From: Triatoma infestans
Lineage: Eukaryota; Arthropoda; Insecta; Hemiptera; Reduviidae
Direction: 5' to 3'
Assembly (NCBI GenBank): GCA_011037195.1
Contig: JAAEAF010014416.1
Coordinates: forward strand, 31,857-95,856
DNA length: 64,000 bases
Numbering within the stretch: position 1 is the stretch's first letter; each line of letters begins with the position of its first letter. Below are positions 10,534 to 22,700 of this stretch, piece by piece. A model generated the notes under the pieces. The model saw nothing but the letters and a program-made list of their open reading frames with translations, searched no databases and was not told the origin of the DNA. The position numbers and the translations under genes are program-made.

Positions 10534-12552
10534 GATGTTATCCAGCAATGGGACCCAACCACATTTTCAAGAAGAAATATATTATAGAAATCTGAACACC
10601 ACTTCCAGAAACTATGATAAAACCTTAACTGTCCGAAAATGGAATGTGTGACAATGTGATTGTTATGTGGGCATCTTTAAAAAAGTACAAACACCCATAA
10701 TATTTGTATCACCACACTATCTCAATTTAAAATTCTATAAATACGTAATGGTGCTTAACGAGAATTTTTTTTTTATATTTCTTTAAAGCTTTAAATAATG
10801 TAATTTTCCTACCACAAAAAACTAATTTAATTTAATTTAAAGAAATAATAATAAAGAATTAATGAATAAATTATGAATTTATGAGAATCATAAAATTATT
10901 ATTTGGTTTACAATAAATAAATAATGTTGTGAAGGTAAATGCACTTTCTTTTTTTTATAATAATAATATTTTATTTAACTATATATTTTAAAAATTTTGT
11001 TTCACTTTTCTTTTTGAGCTAATTCCTATAAAGCTGGTAAATTGGTCAAATTTTTTTTTATTTTATTATATTTTTTTATTTACTATGCAACTGCATAATG
11101 GAAGTCATTTTTATTTACTATTATAAATATAAAATGTTGCAATCTATTATATTTTTTTTTTTTTGTAATAGCATTAGCAATTTTTATTTTCAATTTCTAA
11201 ATCATATATTTATTTATTTCAAACTTCTCGACTATAATCTATTTTTTGTTTTTTACCACATCATCTACAAACCCTATGACACCTATATAAAACAGCTTTG
11301 GTTATATTTATTTATTTATTTATTTTTTTTTTTCAAGCGATGTAATTATCCTAAAATTTATTATTTTTTTTTAAATAAATAATAAAAGAAAACTTTCTAA
11401 AAAAGAAAAAAATAAAATGAAAAAATATCACAATCAGGGTAACACACTTTATGATGATGTTTGCCTGCTATTTGAGCCTAATTTTTTTTTTAAATGGAAA
11501 ACAAAAAAATATGGTATAGAAATGTAAAAAAAATTTAAAATGGATACAAAAATTTTAATACCAAATATTGAATAATAGCCTTATAATTAATTATTACGTA
11601 AATATCATGAACTTTTCGGACGGAGAACCCACACAACCAAAAAATGATTAAAGATTAGTAGAAATTGCTATGATGTATTTTGGAGATCTCAAATTTATAT
11701 ATGAAAATACTACTAATTAATTAATTTGGTATTAGAATGTAAAATTTAATGAAAAAATATTTTATTAATAAAAGGTTTTGACCTTAAATAGAGATAATTA
11801 TTTACCAAGAACTGATTTGTTTTTTTAATGCCGCCCAACGTCCTTCCTTCCTTAAAAACGATCATCAGTTATTCTATCTCTATCGTAAATATAATGATTT
11901 ATAATTCATTTCCCCAAGAGTAAATGAATGCTCAGCTGAGCCTAAACCCTAAACTTGAGGAGGGAACAATTGAGACCGTCTGTCTGGGAGGAAGTGTGAG
12001 TCGTGTGGGAGGAACTCCATTCCAGATATTCCAATGGCTCATTATTTCGTTCACACAATCCCTTCCCCCAACATCAAAAACCACGCCATCAATGATTCAC
12101 CATATCTGAGGCTTATCCAGTCTGAGACCGAGAGACAGTGTAAAGGACTCTTGATATTCTCTCCGTTCCAGTCTGACAGGCAGACATATTGAGGCCCCCC
12201 CTTCCCGCAAGTTTTCGGCTAGACAATTACAGACAGTTATTATTGAGAGTATTCGCTCAAATTAAACAAAGAGTTATGTATTATTTCTCAACCACCACAG
12301 TCCAGTAAGTACCAATAATGGCGCCTAAATTCTATTGGAAGAATGTTAAATCGGACGTTAAGCGACTATTTATATAATTTTGAATCATAACAAACAGAAA
12401 AGCTGCTTTCCAATGCAATGCGTAAAAAAAAAGGAAGAGTTTTATTAACATATTTTTGTGTATTGACCTGAAGATTTAGTGCTTTGATATTTATTTATAC
12501 AAGGTTTTTTGTTTTTAAAGTGAAGAAATAATTTTTATTATCCATGTCTTAG
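10534..12552. other. no gene seen; very AT-rich
   Basis: Long A and T runs. The 94-residue ORF at 11,098 is only AT-rich sequence. A more balanced stretch at 11,920-12,330 (CTGAGCCTAAACCC...) shows no recognisable product, RNA fold or exon with good splice sites. Confidence 0.45.
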
Positions 12553-12659
12553 AAGAGAAAGCAAAACCAGGACATCTACGTCTCCAACATAGATTGGACA
12601 GAGCACAATTTCTCCAAGCAATTCCAAAACAAATAAGAACAGACTTTGGTCCCCCCTAA
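12553..12659 (+). CDS. orphan terminal exon-like ORF
   Basis: After a fair acceptor (ATGTCTTAG), an open frame of about 35 residues reads EEKAKPGHLRLQHRLDRAQF, then a short basic stretch ending DFGPP and TAA at 12,657-12,659. Composition and codon use look far more protein-like than the surrounding AT-rich DNA, and the entry phase is 1. I do not recognise the protein and found no upstream partner exon. It could be the last exon of a plus-strand gene, a retrocopy scrap or chance. Confidence 0.3.
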
Positions 12660-15600
12660 AACTGATATAACTGAAATATTGACTTTAATAATAATTAGCT
12701 TTCCTTAAATTTCTTCTACTTTTATTTATTTTTTTGTAAACATTCTTTGGCACATATCTGATAAATATATTTAAACGTTAAGATAGAATTATATTTCGTA
12801 AATAGTAATTAGCTCAAATAGCAAACAATGTAATAATTATAAAAATTCAAAATTAATAATACTTTTTTTGTGCAAAAAGTGCATAACTACAAACAAAATT
12901 TGTTCATGTTAAATAATAAATAATACTAACAATATATATTATAACTCATTTTTGTTTTGTTTTTGTTTTAAATATGTTAAACCTTATAAACATTTTTATA
13001 AATATTAAGTAATTATATATTGCAATGCTTTATAATACATATTTATTAATACTGAAAAGCTTGCAGGTACATATATAAAAATAAAATAGAATTCTCTACA
13101 ATGAGTATACAGAAGTTTTAAGACTATTTTAAAAATAATTATCATTTCAATTTTTAAATACAAGTATAATTAAATACCTTCTTAATAATTTATTAAATGT
13201 ATTTTTTTTTAAATGATTGGATTTTTTTTTTTTTGCTCTTAGCTGCAAATATAATGATCAAATAAATAACATATTTTATAAATATACAATTTTCTTTTTC
13301 AATGTTTTAACTAAGGGACGAAGAAAAAAAATGTAAGAATTCTTAAACTAAATCATAAGAGGAAAGATGGTATATAGAGATTTAAAGGAATAAACAAGGG
13401 AATGCTTTATAAAAATCGACCGATTTTCCTAAAGATTTATTTATTTAAAATAAAGTTTTCAAACAAAACAAGGGGGATTATTGATGATTTTTGTAATGCA
13501 TGACTTACGATTCTATCGTAATCCTACGACAAACTGTTTTCAATATATTATTATCTCTCAGATCCTGGGGGTATGAAATTCAAATAATTTTAAAACATTA
13601 TCGCCAAAGAGGCGGAAGGGCAAGAAAAAAGAAATGCTGAATCAATGTTTTGCAAAGAGCTGTTTTCAAATATTCAAGCATCGAGGCATCATTGAAAAAT
13701 TCAGGGATCTGAATCAGCCATTTCTTCAGGGATCTTGGGATACTCTGCGGATATCCCAGCCTAACAATACAACAACCTTACACCAACACTCATACAAATG
13801 GCCTGCAGCAATACTTCATATGTGCATTAGTTGGTTTTAGCGTTCCAAAAGAGGCAAGATCTAGTTCACATTTCCTCACTCACACTAGTACATTTTACAC
13901 GTTATACGACTACATTCTTGACTTCAAAGGAAGCCTAGATCTTTTAGGTCTTAGTGGATTTGAAGTTATAGCGTATTCTAACAACATATCAAAATCCATC
14001 CAAATATTTACATGGGGGAAAAATGGATCAGATGTTGCTTGACTTCTTCAGGGATCTTGATGGTCCCTGCGGGCATGCCAGCTTAAAAAACACGAACAAC
14101 ATTTACACTGACATCCAGTAAAACTACAACTCATCGCTGATGTGCTTAACTACTTGGGTCAACCCACATTCTCATTCATACACTTCTCATTGTACACTTT
14201 ACAGATGACTGAGTTCTAGGTACAAACACTGATCACCCAAAAGACTGAACTAGATCTTATATATTGCAAATGGAATCTGCCCTTATAGCTACTCCTCTTT
14301 ACACATCTGACATATAAATAGGAATGCTCCATGCTATGTTTCAAATCACTTCATTCATACCGTTTTAAACATCTCATTCATCCTGATTATTTCAAATCGA
14401 TCCTGTTTGCCTGTACTAATCCTTAAATCTATATTATACATTCCACAGCAATAGAAATCCATCCAATAAGATTAAAAAACAATGTCCTCGTGATTAACCC
14501 GAATTATTGTAAGAAGAAACCAATGGGTAACTAATGGTTTGTTTCTGTACTTCGTTATAGTTTTTCCTAAGGCATTGGTCTACAAGAAGTTAAAAAAAAA
14601 AGACAAGTTACTAAGTAATATAGTCGGATTTGTCGAATTTTTCGAACGATAATCGCAACATTTAAGAATATTCTGTATTTTGTTGATATAGTATCCTATT
14701 TTTGAAATTTAATTAGATAAATAAAAGAATGTGATGTTAAATGAAAGATTTTGAAATACCTTATAATGTGAAAACTCTTAGTAACGCCTCAGATTTATAA
14801 CAAAATAAAAAAAATGTAAAAAAGAACTACGAAGAATAAAAAAAAAGAAAAAAAAAATAGGAAGATATTAATCCAGGTACATGAAATTTTCCCAAAACCC
14901 TTTTGTTTATAATCCTTTTTTAATTTAAAGGGTTGTAAAACCCTTTTTAAGTTTATAATCTTAAAATACAAACTTATTTTCCTGTAAGTTATTTTATTTA
15001 TTATTTTTTTTAAAAAAACTTATAAAACAAAATAGAACTAAGATAATGTAAGTAAAGAAATAAGTGCTGAAGGCATTAAGTTTAATTATAACCTTAAAAA
15101 CAGTATTTAGTATAGGGATATGTTTCTTTAAAAAGGGCAAATACGGCTCTCAGGCACAGGGACTAAGGAATTGTTTAATTTTTTAGCAATATTTTTTTCA
15201 TTTTTTTTTTTTTTTTTATGAATCAAATATTTATAATTTATTATGCAAAAGGCTTAAAGAAAAAAAATAAGCTTTTGCCCAGCCATTAAAAATGACTAAA
15301 TATTAATATTGCTTTTATTTAGATTAATATACTTATTTAATAAACATTATATAAATACTACCAGTGAAAATACTTTGAAAGAATATCAAACCTAAAAACC
15401 ATTACTTTATTAATTTTACTAAATTCAATTCTTTGAAACATACGAAAAAAATCATTTTTTTTTTAAATAAAATTTGTACCCAGATTCAAAAATGTTAGTG
15501 AAAAATTGATTCAAGTATACAACAATTCATGAAGATATAATTTACTGAAGATATCGTTCAATTTATTGACTGAGCGATCCAGGCCATATGTTTATCCATT

Positions 15601-17827
15601 ACTGGATCATAAACTGATTTACATAAACATCCTCTATTCCAATGGAGTGCCAACCATCATTCCAACATGTAACCCAGTCAAAAACTTGAATCGGAAGACA
15701 ACTTTTTTTTTTAATCAATTGCTACTAATAACATTAGTGCCCTCAGACGGTGATTACCATGAGGTGATGTCTTTATATTTTTTTTGTACATATTTGTAAA
15801 CAAGAGAAAATTTGTATGTATATATGAAATAAAGACTTTTATTATTATTATTATTATTATTATAACATTAGTGGAATGGTCTAGACCACTATTGTCTATG
15901 TATCGACCTTATTATTATTGGGATTGTACATACTTATATAATATATAACAACAATGGTGGATGATATCGAGAGATCTTTTCCGTGATAACTTGTTTCGTT
16001 TTGTGTTCACATCAACAGTTTCGGGCTTTTATCTGTCATCAGAATGTCTAGATAAACAATATGTGATGAACGCTAAGGTAGATAACATTAATACACTATG
16101 CTGCTAATCGAATCATCACACACGGATTATCACAAACATTCTGATCCTGGGCGAATGCCTATATGGAGAATTACAGCTTTTTTTTTTTAGTTTGCAAACA
16201 ATTCAACTTTTTCGATATATGCGATTAATACAAGTGTTAATAAGAAATAAATTTGTGCATCGAAGCGGGAATAATTAAAATGTTCAGTGACCCAAAAGAA
16301 AAACCACTTTAAAGTTTTGGAAACATATTTTTTTATCAAGTTAAATTTGAGAAGCACAAGTCTGGAACGGCGTGCGAAAAAATAAAAGAGTTTCAAATAA
16401 TAAAGTGTCTAAATAATCCAAAAACTAATAAAGTAAAAATAAGTATGTATTATAAGCCCTAATGATGTGAATCACAAAACAATTAAAAACATCCTGGTGC
16501 TGCTCATTATCAAGCCAATGTTTATATTTAAAAACTGTTACATTTCTTGTAATATATATTTATAATAACATTAATAATTGCATTGTAAGAGCCGAGGGAA
16601 AAAATAATATTGCATAGAGTTGATACCAAAAAAAAGTTGGAAAACCTGTCTAGATGGCTTCAAACCAGTATAACTAGCCACAATTGCCGATGAAAATGTA
16701 TTTTTAATTTAACACGTGTTTTCTTCATTTGGATTTTTCCGGAGCTATAGACAAACTGTAGCGCATAAAATCACTCACCTACTCGCGCACATTTTACAGG
16801 CAATTACATTCTGTGAACAAACACATGAACCCAAAAGGGGGCGACAATAAATCGTCGAGTTGCAATGAATTAATTTTTTTATAACCATTCATGTTAATTC
16901 CGTTTTTATTTATTTATTTATTTTTTTTAAAGTTATACTGGGCCACATGAATAGTCTGCCTGGCAATACGTCCAACAAATGGGGGAAACCAAAACGGAAT
17001 TATGTAGACGAGTGGCACATCCGGACAAACCAATGGAATAAATCAATATGTAGCAACTCGGATCATTTCAGGCCTAGAGAGCATAAATCAGCAGCCTAAG
17101 ACTTTTCTAATACATAATTCAAGTATTAAAAGACAAGAAGTTTATAAAAACAATTAGAAGTTGTAAATTACCTTAGAATAAAAAATATTTCTCAAAGTTA
17201 AAACACAGTTCCAGTCTTATTTGGCTTTAAAATGCGGTTTTTTTTTTATGTATGAAGAAAGATATTAATAATTACATGGAATTATTTTAAAAATTTTTGA
17301 GTAATAACTTTAACCGGCTTTAATTTTTCTTTCATTGCAATATTTCAAACTTTATACAGTATTAAAATAGTTTTACAATATTTTATAAATCGCGGATTTT
17401 TTTTTAAATATTTGTTATAAGCTAACTTTTAAAAATATAATTTGTTAAAAATCTAGGAATTGATGTATTATAGATCTCAGAATGGCTGATCAAATTTTTT
17501 AAATTAAAATTTATAATTAAATAAAAAAAAAATACAATTTGTAATTGAAGATTTATTGAAAGTTAATTAAAATTACAAAATTTATTTCTGAGAACTTACA
17601 ATCAAATGACCCATGTTCTTATATTAATTGACCATATCTACAGGACGTGCAAACATAAAAAATGAATTGCTTGCAATATATGCAGTTAGAGAAATATAAT
17701 AGATTGTAACAAAAGTTTTTGTGCATGAAAACAATAGTGGCCTTTGCAGTCAGAAAATAAATCCTATTTGTTAGGTTTTATTACTGTATAATAATATAAC
17801 CAAATGCTCTCATTTGCTGCAACCAAA
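12660..17827. other. no gene seen; AT-rich with a few minor repeats
   Basis: No coding exon supported. Two diverged related units start at 13,725 and 14,046. An (ATT)n tract at 15,838-15,862 follows AATAAAG, resembling a LINE 3' end, but no LINE protein is readable upstream. The short ORFs at 13,634, 15,566 and 16,187 lack domain signal. Confidence 0.45.
13725..14350 (+). repeat. diverged direct repeat, two units
   Basis: Both units begin CTTCAGGGATCTTG followed by a GC-richer TGCGG.(T/C)AT.CCAGC block, then AACAA...TTACAC, and later share CACATT/CTCA.TCA..CA pieces. The spacing between starts is about 320 bp. Divergence is high, so the unit ends are uncertain. Confidence 0.35.
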
Positions 17828-18560
17828 ATGTCCGAAGAAAAAACTGTGATTCGCGGTCTTCTGAGACATTATTTTTAAAAAGGACTAAATGCAAAGGAAT
17901 GATGACGAATTGCTCGATTATGTGAAATAGAATTCGTGCTGAATGCGTGCATTAACTATCATTCTAGGAGATTCAAACAAAACGCCACGATGAGAGCTGT
18001 TTGCCATCTCAGAAAGAAACAGATGGATGTCCGGAATTGAACACCAAGATAAAATCCCCCACTGAATTGTCAAAGCGTCAAGCCAAACAGCGTGGGGTGA
18101 TTATGTGCAAAAATTTGCTACGTAATCCAAAAGATTCACAAGGTTTTGGAAAAGAATAATTTACAAGTGATGAAATGTGGATATTTTTGAAAAATTCCAA
18201 ACAAGCATAAACAACTGGCACCACAAGACCATGTGGTTTGTTAAGATCGGTACGGAAAAAAATTCATCTTTTGTTTTTGTTTGGAACTTTGATTTGTTGA
18301 GCTGTTGACTCTAATCTTTATACTGAATAGCTGGATAGAGCTTATGAAGTCTTACAAGCGAGGTAATCCTTTTTTTAATTAACTGAAAAAAAAAACATTC
18401 TGCAAGATGATAACGCTCCCCACCCATCGTTTGCGTTTGATTCAGATAAAAATTAACAGAATTGAAGGGAGTAAGCGTTTTGCCTCATAAGGTTCAACGA
18501 AAACAGCAGCAGATGTATTTAGTGAAGAGGCTAATTTTTACCCATCCCAAGTGTTACTTA
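17828..18560 (+). pseudogene. mariner-family transposase, multiply broken
   Basis: It starts MSEEKTVIRGLLRHYF with a stop soon after. Later segments read TSDEMWIF (matching the DE.W first catalytic motif of mariners), LDRAYEVLQA, and ILQDDNAPHPS (second catalytic aspartate region). Stops and shifts lie between every block. The order N-terminus, DE.W, LDR, DNAP is that of a mariner transposase on the plus strand. I did not find matching terminal inverted repeats. Confidence 0.8.
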
Positions 18561-19303
18561 TTTTGTCTTTTCATGCTTCGATGCCCATTGTTAAACAAAA
18601 TACAGAAAATCGTGTTTTGACAGTAACTATGGTTTGGTAAAAACAGACGTAATAAGACTATAATATTATAACAAGACCAAAATGAATAAAAAGAAGCATT
18701 GTATAATTTTTAGTATGGCCAATAAGAAAGATTTTCAAAGTCATTCAATATAAGACAATGGAATCATTTGAGTTTTTCCCCTTTTAAAATTATTTAATCT
18801 ATTAAAAAGAATAAATAAACTGTTTCGAAATTATTTGTGATAAGGAAACGATTGTATTATGGTTTACTAGTATTCCACTTCCCCAAATTATATGTTTTAA
18901 TTTTCATAACCTTTATAATTATTAATTAATCAGCACTTCAATTTTTAAAAACTCTTCTTAATGATAATATTGATTATCTGTCTTATTTTCGTCAAAGGGA
19001 ATGAACATAATTTGGATAGCTCTTAAAATTGTTATTGCCTTTATACTTATTATGGAAAACGCTGTAAATTTGAAAAACTTTATAACTCTGACAAAATTGT
19101 TTTACATTTCTATCAAACTAGGAACTTTAAATGATCAAATAACGTAATAAATTACTACTTTCTAGTTATTATGAATAAATATCATTAAGTAATACATTAT
19201 TTTTTATTAAAACAACTTTGTCAGATAAAATAAATTTAGTTCAAGCATAATATATTTCAATAAATACCTCTTAAACCCCCTCCCCATAAATGAAACTTTT
19301 TTT
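18561..19303. other. non-coding; INPP5F 3' untranslated region at right
   Basis: No gene. On the minus strand an AATAAA (plus-strand TTTATT, 19,203-19,208) lies about 100 nt after the INPP5F stop and is a plausible polyadenylation signal. Confidence 0.4.
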
Positions 19304-19714
19304 TTAAACAGCAATTAACCTTGATTTACAACCTTGAGCTGCCCAAGTTTCTTTTAATCTTGCTGATTCTGGTGATGCTTCTAATGTATGGCTACTGCCG
19401 CCACGTGTTGAACTGATTCCACTTCCGGATTTCAATTTTCTAGGATCTAAATTTGCACCAAGATTTTGCATACCTTTTGCTAACCTTGAAAGTGGTGATA
19501 ATACAGCTTGTGGGCTTGACAATACAGAACTTGCTGCCGAAGAAAATCCAGATTTTAAAGTTCTCAAGGCGTTTTCACTCTGTGATGTACTTATACCAGT
19601 TCCTACGCCAAGTGTTAGATCGCTTTTGGATGTTGTATAGATACTACCATCATCTGGTTTTAAATGCTCCTTAGGATCGTCAACTTCGCCAGATGAATGT
19701 GAAAATGTTCTTAC
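19304..19714 (-). CDS. INPP5F: INPP5F exon 18 (C-terminus and stop)
   Basis: 137 codons including TAA, residues 922-1,057. A serine-rich region, then [19 protein letters not shown] and a short basic end (CKSRLIAV). Phase 0 entry after GAAACTAG matches exon 17. Confidence 0.82.
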   Translation of the reverse strand, partial: VRTFSHSSGEVDDPKEHLKPDDGSIYTTSKSDLTLGVGTGISTSQSENALRTLKSGFSSAASSVLSSPQAVLSPLSRLAKGMQNLGANLDPRKLKSGSGISSTRGGSSHTLEASPESARLKETWAAQGCKSRLIAV

Positions 19715-22700
19715 CTAGTTTCAATAAAGTATAATATATTACTGATGATTATAAATAATTAAAAAAATGAATCAAACTTGAAGCAAATAGGAAAAATTTC
19801 AAGAACTGATCCTCTATGACCCAATTTCCTTTAATCCTGAAAAATATATTATGGAATACTCAATCATACGAATATGATTATCACATCATTTTTAATTGCA
19901 TATTAAAACTTGTTGGAATTTAAACAAATATTTATTGCCCTTATAAAATGCTGTGCAAAAATATTGCATCACTCCGATATTTTCAAATTTTTTAATAAAA
20001 ATTAATTCCTTTCTCTCTTTTTTGCTTTTGTAATTTGATTAAACTACTAAGAAGTATATAGTGTAACGCAGCCACTGGTGCCATCTAGGAGAGAAAGCAG
20101 GTAACTCAAGTTCTTCTAGTGGCCGCTAGGAAGCGCTGGCGGCGAGCTCTAGTACTTTCTAGAACAATCGATAACCTTCTAGACCCTTCTCCACCGGTAT
20201 AAATAGTCGGAAAACAGAGAGTTTACAGAGGTTCTTGTTACAAACGAAGTGTGCGTTTCTGAAAAGTGTATAAAAAGTGAACAAAGTGAACTTTTGTTGG
20301 TTTTAACTGTGAATTAATTATTATTATTAAGTGTTGTATTTGTAATTTATTGTGTAAAACAATAAATTGGTGTTTGTCTTATTGAAGTTTAGAGTATTTT
20401 ATCTAAACGAACCCACTTAGAACTAGTTGCAGTAGCTAGTTTAGAGGGAAAAACGTTACATTTGGTGTCAGAAGTGGGATTAAATCTCTAAACAGGTAAC
20501 AGTTTACTATCAGTTTTGCTGTTTGTCCATAAGTACCAGAAGTCAAACGCGGAAAACGGAGGAACTGATGACATTTTTGAAGGGCGAAGTGAAAGAAATA
20601 AAAGACGAAATAAGGAAGAGCTGAGAGGAAGCAAAAAGGGGGCAAGATGAAATGAGAGAAGAAATAAAATGGGAGATAAATAAGATCCAAGAAAGAATGA
20701 AGAATGACATAGACAAGGTCCAAAAAGAATTAGACCAGGTCCAAGAAGAAATGAAAAAGGTCTAAGAGGAGTTAAAATCCGAAATGGAGAGGAAGATAGG
20801 CGAGGTAGAACAGTACGTAAGACGCCGATTGGAGATCACGGAGACTGGCTTGCCCAAGGTTGGAGTTGGAGCCACTCCAACGGCAAACATACAGGAAAAT
20901 GAAGGCCCCCGAGTGGCGTTCAGAGCTCTGGCGCAAATCAAGCCGCCAACCTATGACGGAGCATCATCATGGGCAAACTATTTGCTATAATTTGCTGCCG
21001 CTTCCGCCAATGGTTGGAGCGAAAAAGAGAAAGCAACATCATTGATTATCTCGCTGCGGGGTGAAGCGCTGGACATCCTCCAGAGCATTCCGGTGGATCA
21101 CCGAGAAGATTTTGCCCATTTGAGCGAACACATGGAGAGGAGGTTCGGCAACAACCATATGCAGGAGCTGTACAAGACGCAGTTCAAAACATGGCGCCAA
21201 TACCCGGGAGAAACACTCGAACAATTTAGTGCCGATATTTCCCGCTTGGTTAGAATGGCGTTCCCCGGCCTAGATGATAATCTTTTGGAGGGATTTGCTG
21301 CGGATGCTTTCGCCGATGGCCTGAAGGAACCCGAATTAAAACAGGCTATCAAAAGTTGGCCAGATCAAGTTCAATCGGGGAGGCGCTGGCACGAAGGACT
21401 CCCCTGGCCAAACAACGGGACGTTGATCAGATGTTAGGCGACACAAGGCGTTATCCAAGACTCCAGCAGCCCTTGGGCTTCTCCCGTTGTGTTGGTCAAG
21501 AAGAAGGACGGATCGACAAGATTTTGTGTTGACTAGCGCAAGCTTAATGACATCACGAAGAAGGACAGCTACCCTTGCCACGAACAGACGACACTCTGGA
21601 CACCTTAGCGGTGGCCAAATGGTTCTCGACTTTGGACTTGAAGAGCGGGTACTGGCAAGTGGAAGTAAATCCAGAGGATCGCGAGAAGACAGCTTTTTCC
21701 ACAGGTATATGACTGTGGCAGTTCAACGTGATGCCATTCGGACTCTGCAATGTTCCGGCTGATGGAGACAACTCTGAGAAGGTTACATTGGCGGAACTGC
21801 CTGATTTACCTAGACGACGTTGTCATCTTTAGCACGACCTTGAAGGAACACCTCAGGCATTTAGAAGAGGTCTTGGAAATATTTTCTGGCGTTGGCTTGA
21901 TGCTTAGCCTAAAGAAATGCCAATTGTTTGGCAAGGAAGTGAAATACTTGGGACATATTGTTGCCGCGGAAGGAGTGAAGACCGATCCTGAGAAGATCGA
22001 AGCCGTGAGTGCGTGGCCAGTCCCGAAAGAAGGCGTAGAATCGCGGCGAGATCATCTTCCTCACGTTGTAGGAGTCCAAAGAGGACTTCATTATTTGAGG
22101 CAAGATCAATTACTCCTCTAGCCAGTTGTTAGCTAACGCAACATCAGCTAACTCTGGAGACAGTACTAGTGGATTATCTAGGGCTATGCTTCTAATGGGA
22201 CAAATAGCTATAATCCAGAAGCTGGACCACTCAATGATCATCTTTATATTACCTGCAATGTTTCTGTTCGGGACGAACAGATCTGAGAGGGAGCAGTGTA
22301 ACGCAGCCACTGGTGCCATCTAGGAGAGAAAGCAGGTACCTCAAGTTCTCCTAGTGGCCGCTAGGAAACGCTGGTGGCGCCCTCTAGCCCTTTCTAGAAC
22401 AATCGATAACCTTCTAGACCTTCACCGGTCTCCACCGGTATAAATAGTGGGACAACAGAGAGTTTAGAGAGATTCTTGTTACAAACGAAGTGTGCGTTTG
22501 TGTATCAAAAGTGAACAAAGTGAACTTTTGTTGGTTTAAACTGTGAATGAATTATTATTAAGTGTTGTATTTGTAATTTATTGTGTAAAACAATAAATTG
22601 GTGTTTGTCTTATTGAAGTTTAGAGTATTTTATCTAAACGAACCCACTTAGAACTAGTTGAAGTAGCTAGTTTAGAGGGAAAAACGTTACAATATGAAAT

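Larger units (their letters stand above)
20062..22691 (+). mobile_element. internally deleted gypsy-type LTR retrotransposon
   Basis: Two long terminal repeats bound the copy, each beginning TGTAACG and ending CGTTACA. They are separated by a tRNA primer site, gag and reverse transcriptase remnants and a purine tract. Protease, RNase H and integrase are not readable, so the copy is much shorter than an autonomous gypsy element. The flanks ATAG and ATAT(G) may be a mutated 4-bp target duplication. Element order (gag, then RT) and RT sequence place it in the gypsy group. Confidence 0.9.

Noticed and set aside
15838..15862. LINE 3' end with ATT tail
   Set aside because: AATAAAG plus (ATT)n resembles a LINE tail, but no LINE coding sequence can be read upstream; kept only as a microsatellite.
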